Shown piece after piece: positions 1 through 10,989 of a DNA stretch of 64,000 bases. A model generated the notes under the pieces. That model was not told where the DNA came from and ran no database searches. It was given only the letters and a program-made list of their open reading frames with translations. Location of the stretch: positions 868,001 to 932,000 of the forward strand of contig JACGCM010001844.1 of assembly GCA_014058105.1 (NCBI GenBank). The letters are read 5' to 3'. The position numbers were made by a program, and so were the translations under genes. Source of the stretch: Kingdonia uniflora. Taxonomy: Eukaryota > Streptophyta > Magnoliopsida > Ranunculales > Circaeasteraceae. Position 1 is the first letter of the stretch. Each line of letters begins with the position of its first letter.

Positions 1-945
1 GTCGGAGAGGGTTGAGTAAAATAAGTTATTGACAAATAATAGTCTAGTGTATCAATCTAATTGCGTGCCTCTTCTTCGGTAGGTTAAGATGCGTACCCGT
101 CGATCTTCAAGAATGAGGCTGATAGATGAAGAGATCAAAGAGGATGAGGCAAGTGCGTCTGGTCATACTCCCATGGATGAGGGCAGCAACGTAGAGGTGT
201 TATATGTTACAATCGATGCCCCTTTAGGTGTGGTAGTGCCAGCAGATGGGGTTTCTAGTAGCAGACATCGTAAGACGATAGTGACCGAGGAGAGTGATGA
301 GGATGAATGGAGATGAAAGGGAGAGAGAAAGAGACGAAGGTAGTATCGAGCCTTCGGGTGATGAAAGGAAAGAAGGAGATCAGAGTGATCATAGTGAGGA
401 TTCTAAAGAGTCGGAGAAGGTCGCGGGTTCTGTCTCGGCTAGCGAGAAGCTGAGACTAGATCGATTTACTACAAAATTGGGTCTGTCGAAGGTAGGAGTA
501 GTGTTAAATGCAGCGGGGTCAGGGTACACCTTCCAGTCGAAACCTCAAGAGGATATTATGGCATAAAGAGGCCAAATCCGGCTAGGCATGCAACTACTTC
601 TTCGAAGGTTAGTAAAGGAGGTGCTAAGTTTCTGGGAGGCTGCCCCGGTTCAGATGAATGGGAACTTTTATGAAATAATGAAGGTAATCGAGGGCATGAA
701 TGTAAAATTGGGGAGTGAGGGAAGGAGTTTAATCGAATAGTACGACGTTGTATCATTCTACTCGAGGAAGGCGAACCAGAATGTGGGCACCTACCACATC
801 CAGTATCACGCAGATAAACCCCGGTTGTTTGATCTGTGCTCGACGGGTCAAGGGTGGAATAAAGGCTTAGTTGTAGTACGGGGTAGTTATGAGAATATCG
901 AAGGGGAGGACCCTTATAGCTTACAGCATAAAGTTTATAATCCAA

Positions 946-1021
946 GTAAGTTGTCTGTCGAGGATTTGTTTTGACGTACTGATCGAATAGGCTGATAAAC
1001 GTGTCTCTATTTGTTTTGTAG
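946..1021 (+). other. Intron 1 of the G1 antisense gene
   Basis: The donor is AA|GTAAGT and the acceptor TTTTGTAG|GTCC, giving 76 nt. The G2 copy has a 78-nt intron at the same place (37,428-37,351) with donor AAA|GTAAGT and acceptor TTCCAG|GTCC, while the intron interiors differ. The next exon begins with homologous protein in both copies (NWANLRNYIDALI against TWDNPVNYIDNLL). Position conserved with sequence not conserved is the pattern expected of a real intron. Confidence 0.75.
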
Positions 1022-1570
1022 GTCCCAACGTCCGAAATTGGGCCAACTTGAGGAATTATATTGATGCCTTAATCGACTCAGGCGAGGAGTGGGCGAACTC
1101 AGTGTTCAAGAAGCTTGGTATCAAGAGGAAGAGGTAGAAAAGGACTGATTCCCTACTATGAAATGTACCTGTTATGCCGAAGCCAACAAAGAAGAAGAAG
1201 AGGGGGAGGTAAAGGTGCTTTGAAAGTAGTTGAAGGAATGGAGGGAGAGAGATTGACAAGGTAGGTAAAGTATGTTCCAAAGAGGCAACGGGCACCGAAA
1301 CAGGCGGCCACAGTGCCCAAAGTAGCTTGTGATGCTTCGAGACAGAGGCCAAAGCAGGCATCAACACAGGCTGAGAAAGGGAAGGGCAAGGTCTTTCCCG
1401 AGTCTCCAAGGGCACAGCAGCCGAAGGTAATCTACCGCAAAAGGTACAGGGCAGTGGGGGAAGATGATAGGGAGGATATGGACAAAGAACTGATCATGTC
1501 CGAATGGGAGGAACTTTGTGGTACTGATCCAGACGAGGCTTCGAGGCAGATGAAGAAGAGTATGTATCAG

Positions 1571-1658
1571 GTAACTGTTTATATTATTTGTAAAATTTTA
1601 AAAAATTTGTAAGTGCGTCATGCTTCTAGAACTACTGACGGCTCGAATATTCTAGCAG
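1571..1658 (+). other. Intron 2 of the G1 antisense gene
   Basis: The donor is ATCAG|GTAACTG and the acceptor TCTAGCAG|AC, giving 88 nt. The G2 counterpart (36,776-36,684) has donor TTCAG|GTAACTA and acceptor TTTAGCAG|AC, giving 93 nt. Flanking exons align (MYQ before, TDTWAQA after; MFQ and TDAWVRT in G2), whereas the intron bodies are AT-rich and diverged. Confidence 0.75.
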
Positions 1659-2219
1659 ACTGATACTTGGGCGCAGGCTTTCAACAAGGCACAGAAGGTG
1701 GCAATAAGGAGGTTAAAGGAGGTTAATGATAATCTGGAGCTTGCTCGGGGTACCGAAGCATCGCTGGTTTTAGAAATTGGCATTTTGAGGTGAGATTTGG
1801 GGAGTATCAAGGATGAATGTGAGAGGAGACTTGAAGGTCAGTGTTACAATCATATTCTGGTGTTAGAGGCAAAAGTGGCTGAGAAGGATAAGGTTATTGT
1901 AGAATAGAAGAAAACCTTCCAAGGGCAATATGATGATGAATGTGCTGATAATGCTAGGCTGAAGGAGTTCCTTGAGGATTTTGGGTATGATCCTAAAACT
2001 TTATAACATTTCCCCACAACCCAAGATCCGGTTGCTGACGATACTACCCAGGCCGATGGGGTAGAAGGAGATGTAGTTACTGCGGGTTCAGGGGGTGTCT
2101 TGGAGACTCTAGCGATTGAAGAAATTACTGCTGGGAATACGACGGATGTGGTCGCGGATGCTGCTGGGTCGAATCCTTTGGCTGGAGGTTCTGGACATGT
2201 TAGCGAGGAGCCTGTATGA

Positions 2220-2590
2220 GGAGATGGTGTAGCCACTCCGATATGAGGCATTGAACTGGGCGTTCCAGAGTATTTTTTCATATTTTTCAGTTGGGTTTAA
2301 TATCTAAAAAATATTGAGCTTGCTTTGCACTAAATCTTTGAACTGATAGGTGCTTTGAATTACTGATGTAGACTGTACTAAAACTAGTTTGTGTTAACTT
2401 TATTTGTACTGAATTGTTGTTCTAGATTCCTGATGTATACTCTGAACTTGATTTGAATTGATTTTTTTTAACCTGATTCTCTGATATATACTGTACTGAA
2501 ACGTCTTGTTAAAATTTCTGCATGCTTGTATCTACATATGATGTAAGTGTAGAATGATTATAAAGTGATCGAACCTTGAAGAGCTTTGAG
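2220..2590. other. AT-rich 3' flank of the antisense gene, no gene seen
   Basis: This T-rich stretch follows the antisense gene's last stop and precedes the 195-bp repeats. It could hold the antisense transcript's 3' UTR and poly(A) signals. No ORF or repeat is evident. Confidence 0.4.
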
Positions 2591-2599
2591 ATGGTATCC

Positions 2600-3215
2600 A
2601 GAGAGTTCAAGGAATTAACTGGACTTTGAACGTCGGATCTAGGTCAAAGTATAATGTGGTTGCCCCCAATGTATTCTCGAGGGTCCGGTCTCTTGACCAT
2701 TTGTACCCCTCGAGTTTGCTCGATTATCAGAGGCATAAAAAATTTCAAGGTTACCCCCAAGTATTAGTCGGGTCGAAGGTTGGCATGATACATAGAGTAA
2801 ACCAAGAAATTCACTGGACTTCGAAGGCCTGAGCCTACTCGAAGTAGAACGTGTTCGCCCCCAATGCATTCCCGAGGGTCCGGCCTCTCGACCATCCTTA
2901 CCCCTCGAGTTTGGTCGAATATTAGAGACTTGAAAATTTTTAAGATCGCCCTCAAGTATCAATCGGGTCGAGGGTTGACATGATACTTAGAGTAAACCAG
3001 GAAATTTACTGGACTTCAAAGGCTTTAGCCTATTCTAAGTAGAATGTGTTTGCCCCCAATGCACTCCTGAGGGTCCGGTCTATCGACCATCCTTGCCCCT
3101 CAAGTTTGCTCGAATATTGGAGACTTGAAAATTTTCAAGGTCGGCCTCAAGTATTAGTCAGGTCGAGGGTTGACATGATACTTAGAGTAAACCAAGAAAT
3201 TTACTAGAAAACAGG
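2600..3215 (-). repeat. 195-bp tandem repeat block between pol and antisense gene (G1)
   Basis: Three units share the anchor GAGGGTCCGG, which recurs at about 2,680, 2,875 and 3,070 (spacing 195 bp). Each unit also repeats a phrase around CCCCTCGAGTTTG and one around GGTCGAGGGTTGACATG. G2 has the same repeats inverted at 35,130-35,730 with 194-bp spacing, so the array belongs to the family and predates both insertions. 3'-region tandem repeats are common in Tat elements. Confidence 0.88.
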
Positions 3216-3385
3216 AGACGAAGTTCAGAGGGAAAAAGCTGTTAATTGATTAGTTTATGTTTACATCAGGTGAACAAGGTTGAGGTTATAGCCGATTATA
3301 TGAGATTAGCTGCATTGTATTCCATGGATTTGGTAGAGGCTCTTCGTTTTTTGTCATGAGGTAATACGAACCCATGTTGATTTTA

Positions 3386-4495
3386 TCATATAGGACAAAA
3401 GGTCCTTCCTAGGACTCGGCTAGCTTGCCGGTATTGCGAGGCTTCGAGGATTGTGAAACCCGTCAAAGTACAAGATCTTTGATGTCGAAACTTAGAGGTC
3501 GAACTCTCTTGTTGTATGACTTCTACAGTGATAGATGGTAACGGCCGAGATTGGCGATAGCTCAGTCTCTGGTTTTGTCGATCCATAACATGTTGCATCC
3601 GAGTTCAAACCCATTATCTTCATCTGGGGGGTTGGGGTCTTGTGTAGGTACTTTGAATTGAGTAGGGAGCATGGCTTCAGTACCATAGGATAGAAGGAGT
3701 GGGGTACAGTCTGCAGCTTTTTATTGGTATTGTTTGATAGGCCCAAAGGACATGTTGTAACTCCTGAAGTCATCGTCCTTTCTTCGCATCGATGCATTTC
3801 TTGAGACCGTCGACTATTATTTTGTTGATTGCTTCGACCTGACCATTCCCTTGGGTGTAGTAAGGTGTTGAGGGGGAGAAAATGATATTGTACTTCTTGA
3901 GGAAATTTATGACTTTGTTCCCAGCAAACTAAGGACCATTATCACATCGAATCATATGAGGGCATCCAAAGTATGTAATGATGTTTTCCCATAGGAATTT
4001 GAAGAATTCTTCTTCCCTGGTATGACATAAAGATACGGCTTCGACCCATTTGGTAAAATAATCTGTTGCAACAAGGATATTCTCTCGGCTGCCCAAAGCT
4101 TTGGGAAAAGGACCTATGAAATCGATGGCCCAGCGTTTGAATGGCCAAGAGACTTGACTAAAATGGAGGTCATGTGAAGGGCTATGGATTTCATGGGAAT
4201 GGCACTGACATTTGTCGTAGTGTTTATCGTATTATTCAGCTTACTTCTTCATATTAGGCCAGAATAAACCTTAGGAGACTGATCGAAAGGCCATCGATCT
4301 ACCAACAGTATGAGCACTGCAAGTACCTTTATGTAGTTTGGATAGGATTGTAGAGGCTTTGTTTTGAGAGATACACCGAAGGAGGACGTCATTTGGAGAT
4401 TTGAGATGTAACTCGCGTTTGAGGAGAGTGTATCTACGACAGTTCTCTAATAATGACCGTTTGGCATTGGGATCATCTGGGAGGATAACATTGTT
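3386..4495 (-). pseudogene. Integrase remnant of G1
   Basis: The translated minus strand shows the retroviral-type integrase core in order: VATDYFTKWVEA near 4,055-4,020 (first Asp), RCDNGP near 3,945 (second Asp) and GNGQVEAINK near 3,840 (Glu). The D-D-35-E triad is therefore present. The C-terminal part runs to about 3,390. Stops and frameshifts break it, including a stop right after RCDNGP. It would catalyse insertion of the element's cDNA. The G2 homologue is at 33,900-35,025. Confidence 0.8.
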
Positions 4496-5300
4496 GAACT
4501 AATCGAGGAATGGTGCTTTCTAGTCGTCAGGATCGAGACTCTCACCCCCAGTATTGATGGCATTGACTTCCATCTGGTCGATACTTGGGCGTTTGAGTAC
4601 TTTGATATGGAGGGTTCGGGACTCAGATTGGCCTAACATAGCTGCTATGTAGGCGAGGGCATCTGCGTGTTGGTTTTCACCTCGAGGGTAGTGGGTGATA
4701 GAAGATTTTTCAGGGAAACAGTCCATATACTGGCCGACGAGGGCAGAATATTCGGCCATGCGACCGTTGGCTTGATTCTCACCGGAGTACTGTCTTTGAA
4801 TGAGTTGGGAATCTATGAAAACTACAAGTTTTGGGATGCCGAGGTCGAGTGCGAGGTTAAGACCATGGTTCAAAGCTTCAAACTCAGCCTCGTTGTTGGA
4901 TCATTCAAAGTTTAACTTTACTGCCTTCTCTATCTGATCATTGATTGGGGTAACCAGAATGACACCTATCCCTGAATCATTAGGTCCAACGGATCCATCA
5001 AAGAAAAGTCGCCAGCCTATGTAAGGGTTTCATGGGTCTATAAGTTCTGGCTGGTCCTCTGGTAGGTCATCTTCATGTTCCTCCCAGTCAATATCTTCGA
5101 TCGGGAAATCAGCATGGAAATCGGCGACTGCTTGGCCTTCCTGGGATATCTGCTTCTCAAATGTGATGTCATGTTCGCCAAGATAAACAGACCATTGTTG
5201 TACTCGTCTAGATTTCTCTTTCTCGCTGAGTACCACTCAAAGGGAATAACTTATTATAACACGGATAGGGTGAGCTTGAAATATGGTTTGAGTTTTCAGG
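4496..5300 (-). pseudogene. Second (archaeal-type) RNase H of G1
   Basis: The segment contains LVVFIDSQLIQRQYSGENQ and HYPRGENQHADALAYIA, typical of the extra RNase H that Tat-lineage elements carry after the RT-linked RNase H. The region 5,030-5,236 (SVYLGEHDITFEKQ) is the connector from the first RNase H. It would help degrade the RNA strand of the RNA:DNA hybrid. Part of the N-terminal domain lies in another frame. It supports lineage assignment more than function. Confidence 0.75.
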
Positions 5301-6420
5301 CCGAATAGACGAGGGTGAGGAGAAAATGCTCAAGTTTCGTGTATCGAGTTTCTGCAGGTGTCAAAGATTTAATGATAAAATATACAGGTTTCTCGATGTT
5401 TGATTCGAGTCGAATGAGGACAGAACTGATAGAGGTATCAGTGACCGTAAGGTATAAGGAGAGTGTTTCGCCTTTGATAGGGGTGTTGATACTGGGTGGC
5501 CGACCAAGGTATGTTTATGCTCAAGGAAGGCATGTTTACAGTCGAGTGTCCAGTTAATCTCAAGGTTGTTTTTTATTTTTTCTTTGTAGACTCCTTGGTC
5601 GCGTAAGAAACAAAATAGCCAAGTACAATGGTCTGAGGAATTGAAAATGAGACGGTTAAAGGCATGTCAATAAAGGCACGAATATGGGTAGGGTAGATCT
5701 CGATAACTCGTTTGCTGATAAGGTGGCCTAAAAATTTGCCAGACGAAACACCAAATTGGCATTTGTCTGGGTTAAGTTTCCTGTTATATGTTCAAAGTAT
5801 CGAAAAGACTTCGGTTAAGTCTTAGATGTGGGTCTATTTTTAGAGGCTTTTGTACAACATGTCGTCGATGTAAACTTCGACTGACTTGCCAAGCAAGGTC
5901 TTAAACATGGCTGTAACGAGGCGTTGGTAGGTGGCACCGGCATTTTTAAGGCCGAAGGGCATAACATTAAAATAGTAAAGGCCTTGTTCAGTAATGAAAG
6001 AAGTTTTAAGTTGATCTTCGGGGAGGAGGGGTTCCTGATTGTAACCCGAAGCTGCGTCCATCATTGATAGGCGCTCGTGACCCGCAGTGGCATCGAGGAG
6101 TACTGAAATGATTGAGAGGGGGGAGTTATCCTTCGGTGTGCGCTTGATGAAGTCTGTGAAGTCGACGTAGATTATGATCTTGCCGTTCTTTTTGGGAACT
6201 GTAACTATGTTGGATATCCAGTCAACATACTTGACTTCTCTGATGAAACCCGCGGCTATGAGTTTGTCTACTTCGAGGTTTACTGCTTCTCAAAGTCGCG
6301 ATGCCAAGGTGCGCTTCTTCTTTTTTACTACTGTGGAATGGGGGATACGTTCGAGGTGATTGCATGCCAAATTAGGGTCAACACCGGGCATTTTCTGATA
6401 TGTCCATGCAAAGATGTCTT
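5301..6420 (-). pseudogene. Reverse transcriptase (and linked RNase H) of G1
   Basis: Residues MDAASGYNQ, then ITEQGLYYFNVMPFGLKNAGATYQRLV, then YIDDML (YIDD codons at about 5,875-5,864) are core motifs of Ty3/Gypsy RT. The catalytic YIDD pair is intact, unlike G2, which has YIDE. The surrounding frame is broken. The linked RNase H occupies roughly 5,300-5,830. Confidence 0.88.
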
Positions 6421-6639
6421 TATTTGCTCGAAGGAAGTTTATAAGATCGAGGCGCTCTGCCTCGTCTAGAAAGGTTCTAATGATGTACCTCGACCAGGAC
6501 CGTTGAGTTTAATATAAACAGTGGGTTGGATAGGTGAGATGGCGGGCATCGAAGGTATGGGGACAGAAGGAGACAGTGATTGCTCTAGGAGTCTGACGAG
6601 TTTCCGGGTCTGATCGATCTCCGGGTACTCACATGAGCG

Positions 6640-7050
6640 GGCGAGGCGATGAAAGCCTTTTAAATTCCATGTACAACAGGGGTAGTAAAATGAAGAGTCT
6701 GATGATAGGTGGAAGGTATGGCGCGCATAGCGTGGAGCCAGTCGCGCCCGAGGATACCAAGGTATTCAAACTTCTTATCAATGACAATAAAGCTGGTTTA
6801 AAGTGTGACTGGGCCAGTGGTAATTGGGAGGATGATTCGACCAATGGAAACTTTGGTAGCCCCATTAAAGCAATTTAGTTCGACGTTGGCGGCAGTGATG
6901 AGGTTTGTTTTGTTCATGGCTTGGACGGTTTGGAGGAAAAGTACATCGGTTGTACTTCCTGTATGAATAAGCATGGTGCGGAGGACGAGGTGTTTGACCT
7001 TAATCATTATGACTAAAGGGTCGGAGTGGAGAAACGAACATGCAATGTAT
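6640..7050 (-). pseudogene. Aspartic protease of G1, catalytic Asp lost
   Basis: The sequence reads TMLIHTGSTTDVLF and then FNGATKVSIGRIILPITTGPVTL. It aligns with MLIDTGSAADVLF in G2. The catalytic Asp of the D-T-G triplet is His here (codon at 6,965-6,963), so the protease is expected to be dead. It normally cleaves the Gag-Pol polyprotein. Confidence 0.8.
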
Positions 7051-7559
7051 CACAGCTGATGAAAGAGATATCTTCGGGTCAAGGAGAAAGGCTTGATTCC
7101 GGCAGAGGGCAGGCAGCTTCACCTACTAAGTTAGTTTGTAACATTCTTTGATATGGTTACGCTTGCTCTTGGAACGGACGTTGTCGATATTATTTACTTC
7201 AATGAAATGAAGTTGGTAGATATGAACCTCGGTAGGGTCGGCCGAAGGGGCGGGTTGAGATTTGAGGTACGACCCGTCGAGGTAGCTGAGAAGGTCGGCA
7301 AGATACTGATGTAGACGATTGGCCTTGAGTATTATTTTGAGAGAGTGCTGTAAAGCAAAGCATTTATTGGTGTGGTGACAGTTACACTTGTGGTTAGCGC
7401 AACAAGGTTCGCCTGATTTGATCTCGATGGGGAAAGGGATACACCATATAGGATCTGCCTGTATCTGTAGTATAAAGGTACTGGTGGGGGCAGTGAGTCC
7501 AGGTAGGACTGGCTTTGGTCATTTCTTGTGACCTTCTTAAGTATTATCAGAGTGAGGGC

Positions 7560-8867
7560 ATTTGTGGCTCTCAGTCTCCAGTAAGACGGGAGTGATCAAG
7601 GATGTAGGAGTAGAGGGTGGGCCTTGTCGAGGTTTATTTGGGTTGGTGGTCGAAAGCTGCCCCTGTTTATGTGATTCTCACAGGCGTTCAAGGTCGATAT
7701 AGCCATTGGCCTTTGAGAGCATCTCCTTGAGGGTTCGAGGTTTGTAGAGGACCAGGTACTCTTTGACACGGCTGTTATCTGGCAAAGCATTCGAATACGC
7801 GTGTATAGCATTCGCGCAGTCAAGGTTTTTGACTTTGTACAACTCATCGAGGAACCTCTAGTGAAGGCCACAAGAGTTTCACTGGGGGATTTACTGAAAT
7901 TGAAGAGGGCATCGACTCTTACCACTCTGTCTTTGTTGAAAGCAAATTGGGCGATGAAAAGATGGGATAGTTGCTCAAATCTTTGAATAGAGCCACTGAG
8001 AAGGCTATCGTACCATCGAAGAGGGCTATCTATTAGGCTAGCTGGAAAAATGTGACACATTAGGTGGTCGACTGTGGAATAAAGGCTTAGAGCATTTTGA
8101 AATTCAAGGATGTGGGATAGGGGATCTGTATTACGGTATTTACTTATTTTTGGGGTTTGAAAATTAGAAGGCACCTCGATAGCAAGGAACAGGAGACAGA
8201 GGGTGTTATTCAATCAACTCTATGAGTTTGGAGTTGGGCTCACGCTGACGAGGATGACAGGTTGGATTTTGTAGTCAAAGTCTTATTATGCACAATAGGC
8301 AGGATGAGGGGGGGATCAAGGGATTCGAGGATGATGAAGCTGAGGGATCGGTATGTGTTCGGCGCTGCACTCCCTGAGACGCTCTCGGGCAGGGTGGCAT
8401 TTGTTGTGTCTGGAGGAGCAAAGGGTGGTGTTAGAGGAATCTTCCATGGGGTGGATGCCAAGATGGATGGAGCCAGTGGGGGGAACAGTAGGGGGAGCAC
8501 CCTCAGCGCCAATATAGACCGGGGGTACTTCTAGATATGGCAGAGGCCCCAGTGGAGCGCGGGCAGACACGCATGAAGGGGCTGGTGCTCAAGACGTTAG
8601 AGGAGCATCTAGAGGCTGTAGTCGTTGCAAATCTCGGATGGTGTTACGTAGATCATCAATGGCGCGGCTTTGTCCGTTGGCATCATCCAAACGGCGATGC
8701 CATTCGACTTCAAACTCTTGCTGGTGCTTCTCGCGTTCCTGGTGTAGTTATGTTTGGTGTTGCTCCTCGGCTTGAGCGAATTGCAGGGAAAGTAGGGTGA
8801 GCTGGGCGGCCACTCCGTCGACGGAGTTGTTGGCATGGGTAGAAGTATAACGGAGGGTGGGTGCCAT
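7560..8867 (-). pseudogene. Gag of G1
   Basis: The start is placed at the ATG at 8,867-8,865, where the next residues (MAPTLRYTST, then NNSVDGVAAQLTLL) match the G2 start (MAPSRRANST, NSIDRVAAQVTLL). The retrotransposon capsid segment at 8,213-7,596 has PLRWYDSLLSGSIQRFEQLSHLFIAQF. The nucleocapsid part lies near 7,400-7,300. Gag builds the virus-like particle in the cytoplasm. Several stops and shifts interrupt it. Confidence 0.82.
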
Positions 8868-8936
8868 TGGGACTGATCTGTAGGAGTTGGAAAAGGGATA
8901 AAATGAGGCAAGGGAGATTGGCAGGGTGGGCAGGCA

Positions 8937-8950
8937 CAGACGGTGGCAAA
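8937..8950 (-). other. Degenerate primer-binding site of G1
   Basis: Immediately inside the LTR end the minus strand reads TTTGCCACCGTCTG. G2 has TTGGCGCCATTTGT at the same place, a match to the TGGCGCC type used by many plant Gypsy elements. This copy is mutated. Confidence 0.5.
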
Positions 8951-9686
8951 TGTAGGGGCTTAACCTCGTGCGGAGGGGAAGTTGGTTCTTATACCACGGG
9001 TTTATCTAATGTCAAAGGATTCATCCGTATAATCTATAATACGAATATCCTATTGACAATATACTTGCGTGGAGGCCTAGAATGGGTCTCTCCACAACCT
9101 CTGCTGAGGATTTTTAAGAGATTATATATTACTGTCAAGTAGTCTAAGGTTCGAGTACTGTACATTTTACAGGAAGGTCAAAGGTAAACTGCAAGGGGTC
9201 TGGTGGTAGATTTTGTAACCCCTCATTGATTCCCCTTCCCTCCTATTTATAGAACATAGCAAGGAGCTGAGTCATCAAAATAGGTCATATTACAAGTGTA
9301 CCCTCCAGGTATCGGGCGGGTATCCTAGAATTGGTGTTGATGCCAGAAATGTCGGGTTTGGAACTGTACTCTGATACTGTAGCTATTGTTGGTTCTATCA
9401 CTGTAGCTGCAAGGACCAACAACAGCGTCGTTCTTATCTGTGAGCTGGCTGTCTGACACGCCTGCGAAGTATTTTTGATGCTGATATGGAGCCGAAGCCT
9501 TTGATGCTGATGTAGAGTTCGTCTTCAAGGTTTGTTCAGAGTCGAGGCTTCGTCTTCGAGGCATCATCTTCATGTATCCATGGAAAGCTTGTTTATGGAA
9601 CGAATGGGCATCGAGGTTTGCATGTAGGCTTCGATGTAGCCTTCGAGTGTTCGACTGGGGTAGCAGGCTGTGAGTAGGCTACTACA
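8951..9686 (-). repeat. 5' LTR of G1
   Basis: In minus orientation it starts TGTAGTAGCCTACTC and ends CCCCTACA, the same termini as the G2 LTR (TGTGGTAGCCTACTC ... CCCCTACA). A TATA box (TATAAATA on the minus strand, 9,251-9,244) precedes the presumed transcription start, as in G2. The length of 736 bp compares with 661 bp in G2. Confidence 0.85.
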
Positions 9687-9770
9687 GCAGTGATACAACA
9701 TAAAAGAAAGAATAGCATCCAAAGTGCATTCCCAATAGGCGGATCATATCGCCTACTCGCTTCCCCAAAA
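9687..9770 (-). CDS. Candidate host exon fragment, cut by G1
   Basis: On the minus strand a canonical acceptor (TATATCAATACAG) is followed by 84 nt with an open frame that includes RRYDPPIGNALWMLFFLL, a polar stretch running into a hydrophobic one, as in a membrane protein. G1 begins directly after it, so the exon would continue left of the window. A second frame (GKRVGDMIRLLGMHF) is also open, so the frame is uncertain. The protein was not recognised. Confidence 0.32.
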
Positions 9771-10037
9771 CTGTATTGATATAATAGTAATTTGTTGCTT
9801 GCTTATTTGAGAAATCGCAGAACGTTTGAATAACTAGGAGATGGACATTTAGTTTTCAGACTTTACAGTGCATGTAATATGCTTGCTCATGAAAGAAAGT
9901 GTTACAAATAGACATTATTAGACCAAGATACATGTGAATGTTATTTTACCCAGAAGGAGTCCAAAACAAATTAACCATGGCTTAATTAAGAGAAGTGCAA
10001 TACCACTTATAATTAGGATAAGTACCATTGCAAAGGC
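9771..10037 (-). other. Host intron and exon remnant left of CoB
   Basis: Next to CoB the minus strand is open for about 90 nt before a GT (CTTCTGG|GTAAAATAAC, near 9,951). One frame gives a very hydrophobic stretch (MVLILIISGIALLLIKPW). The frame obtained by removing CoB and a 5-bp duplication instead stops after about 17 residues. The rest looks like an AT-rich intron. Which reading is correct cannot be decided here. Confidence 0.3.
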
Positions 10038-10974
10038 TTAAATTCTATGTGCTTGGTATTTGGAGAAATACCAGGCAATGTATTTTGACAAATAGGTCAG
10101 ACTTATTTTTATCAATCAATAATCTAGGATTAAAATGAAACAATCAATGGTAAAGACAAGGAATTAAACGACACAAGTAATTGTTTACCCTGTGAAAACT
10201 CTTTACTCAGGAGAAAAACAACAGGTCATTTTTGATGAACACGACAGCCAAAAATCCACTAATCAAAAAGAGTTTAATCTGAATTACACTTACAGACTTG
10301 ATAACCTTGTCTCGCAATTATCTCTCTTCTGATCAAAGCTTCATGCCATATCCCCTTCGTTCTCGTAACAACGCTCCTTGATCTCACACCAAGTATCACC
10401 CTTCTTGAATCACTCTAGAACAATTTATGGGAAGTAGGATACACTAACTCAACATCAACATCAATGTTTTTAGGTTTTGATTGATGTCAAATTGTCTCTC
10501 TGATAAATGATATTGAGCTATTTCAAAAATAACTTTTTGCCAAAGAAAGAGATAAAAGAGAGAAGAAAAAAAAAGAAGCAATGTTCGCTTAAAATAGTAT
10601 TTTAGTTTTTCCTTAGACTCGTTCGAATGAGACTTAAGGTCGCTCGAACGAAATTCCCAGTAACCCATCAAAAATATGTGTTTTTTGTTTTGAACTCGTA
10701 GCACTCGTTCGAACGAGACCTAAGGTCATTCGAGCGAAATGCCCAGAATTCGTTCGAACGAAACTCAAGATCGTTCGAACGAGATTCCCAAAAAGTTTAG
10801 AAAATTTAGAATAACATTTTTGGCTCCCTTTATCAGAGTTTTACTTAACCAACTTACCTTATTGGTCATTGGTTGATAGAAGACTTGTATGAAGGTCTTT
10901 ATTCTGCCACTGTCTTCGATTGAGATAACCACGGACCTATACATACACGAAATGAGATAAACCAAAACCTTTCA
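10038..10974 (-). repeat. 3' LTR of CoB
   Basis: It aligns with 19,929-20,845 over its whole length. The left end has T-T where the other copy has T-G; the right end is CA. It contains a cluster of TTCGAA-centred palindromes (10,618-10,785). Confidence 0.88.
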
Positions 10975-10989
10975 ATCTCCCCCTTTGGT
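10975..10989 (-). other. Polypurine tract of CoB
   Basis: The minus strand reads CCAAAGGGGGAGAT directly upstream of the 3' LTR, a standard plus-strand priming site. Confidence 0.85.

Larger units (their letters stand above)
83..2219 (+). pseudogene. Antisense multi-exon gene of G1 (gypsy-type transposon domain, coiled coil)
   Basis: It is transcribed opposite to the element's own genes. Read with introns at 946-1,021 and 1,571-1,658 it matches, exon by exon, the minus-strand gene at 36,145-38,403 in G2. The N-terminal exon has a charged acidic leader (RTRRSSRMRL, EESDEDE). Next comes a region with the phrases VKEVLSFWEAAPVQMN and FYEIMKVIEGMN. These resemble the plant 'putative gypsy type transposon' family (PF04195-like, from memory, unsearched). 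The second exon is rich in Lys/Arg, and the third looks like a coiled coil (KEVNDNLELARGTEASLV) followed by an acidic tail ending EEPV. In-frame stops (for example near 564, 738, 1,136 and 1,794) make this copy a pseudogene. Its function is unknown. A short first exon carrying the start probably lies at or before position 1. Confidence 0.72.
1..9686 (-). mobile_element. Ty3/Gypsy Tat-lineage LTR retrotransposon G1 (3' end outside window)
   Basis: Minus-strand order from right to left is LTR (9,686-8,951), degenerate primer site, gag, protease, RT, RNase H, a second RNase H, integrase, a 195-bp tandem repeat block, then an antisense gene read on the plus strand. The 3' LTR would lie left of position 1. 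Two RNase H domains plus an antisense extra ORF are hallmarks of the Tat group (Retand, Grande and Ogre relatives). It is homologous throughout to the plus-strand element at 28,106-41,577 but more decayed. Reading frames are broken many times, so the copy is non-autonomous. The right flank falls in a candidate host exon. Confidence 0.9.

Noticed and set aside
2600..3215. Tandem repeats as a CRISPR array or centromeric satellite
   Set aside because: Units are 195 bp with no repeat/spacer alternation, only three copies, and they belong to a retrotransposon present twice in the window.
9325..9573. 82-codon minus-strand frame in the G1 LTR
   Set aside because: Lies wholly in LTR sequence and has no counterpart in the G2 LTR; a chance frame.
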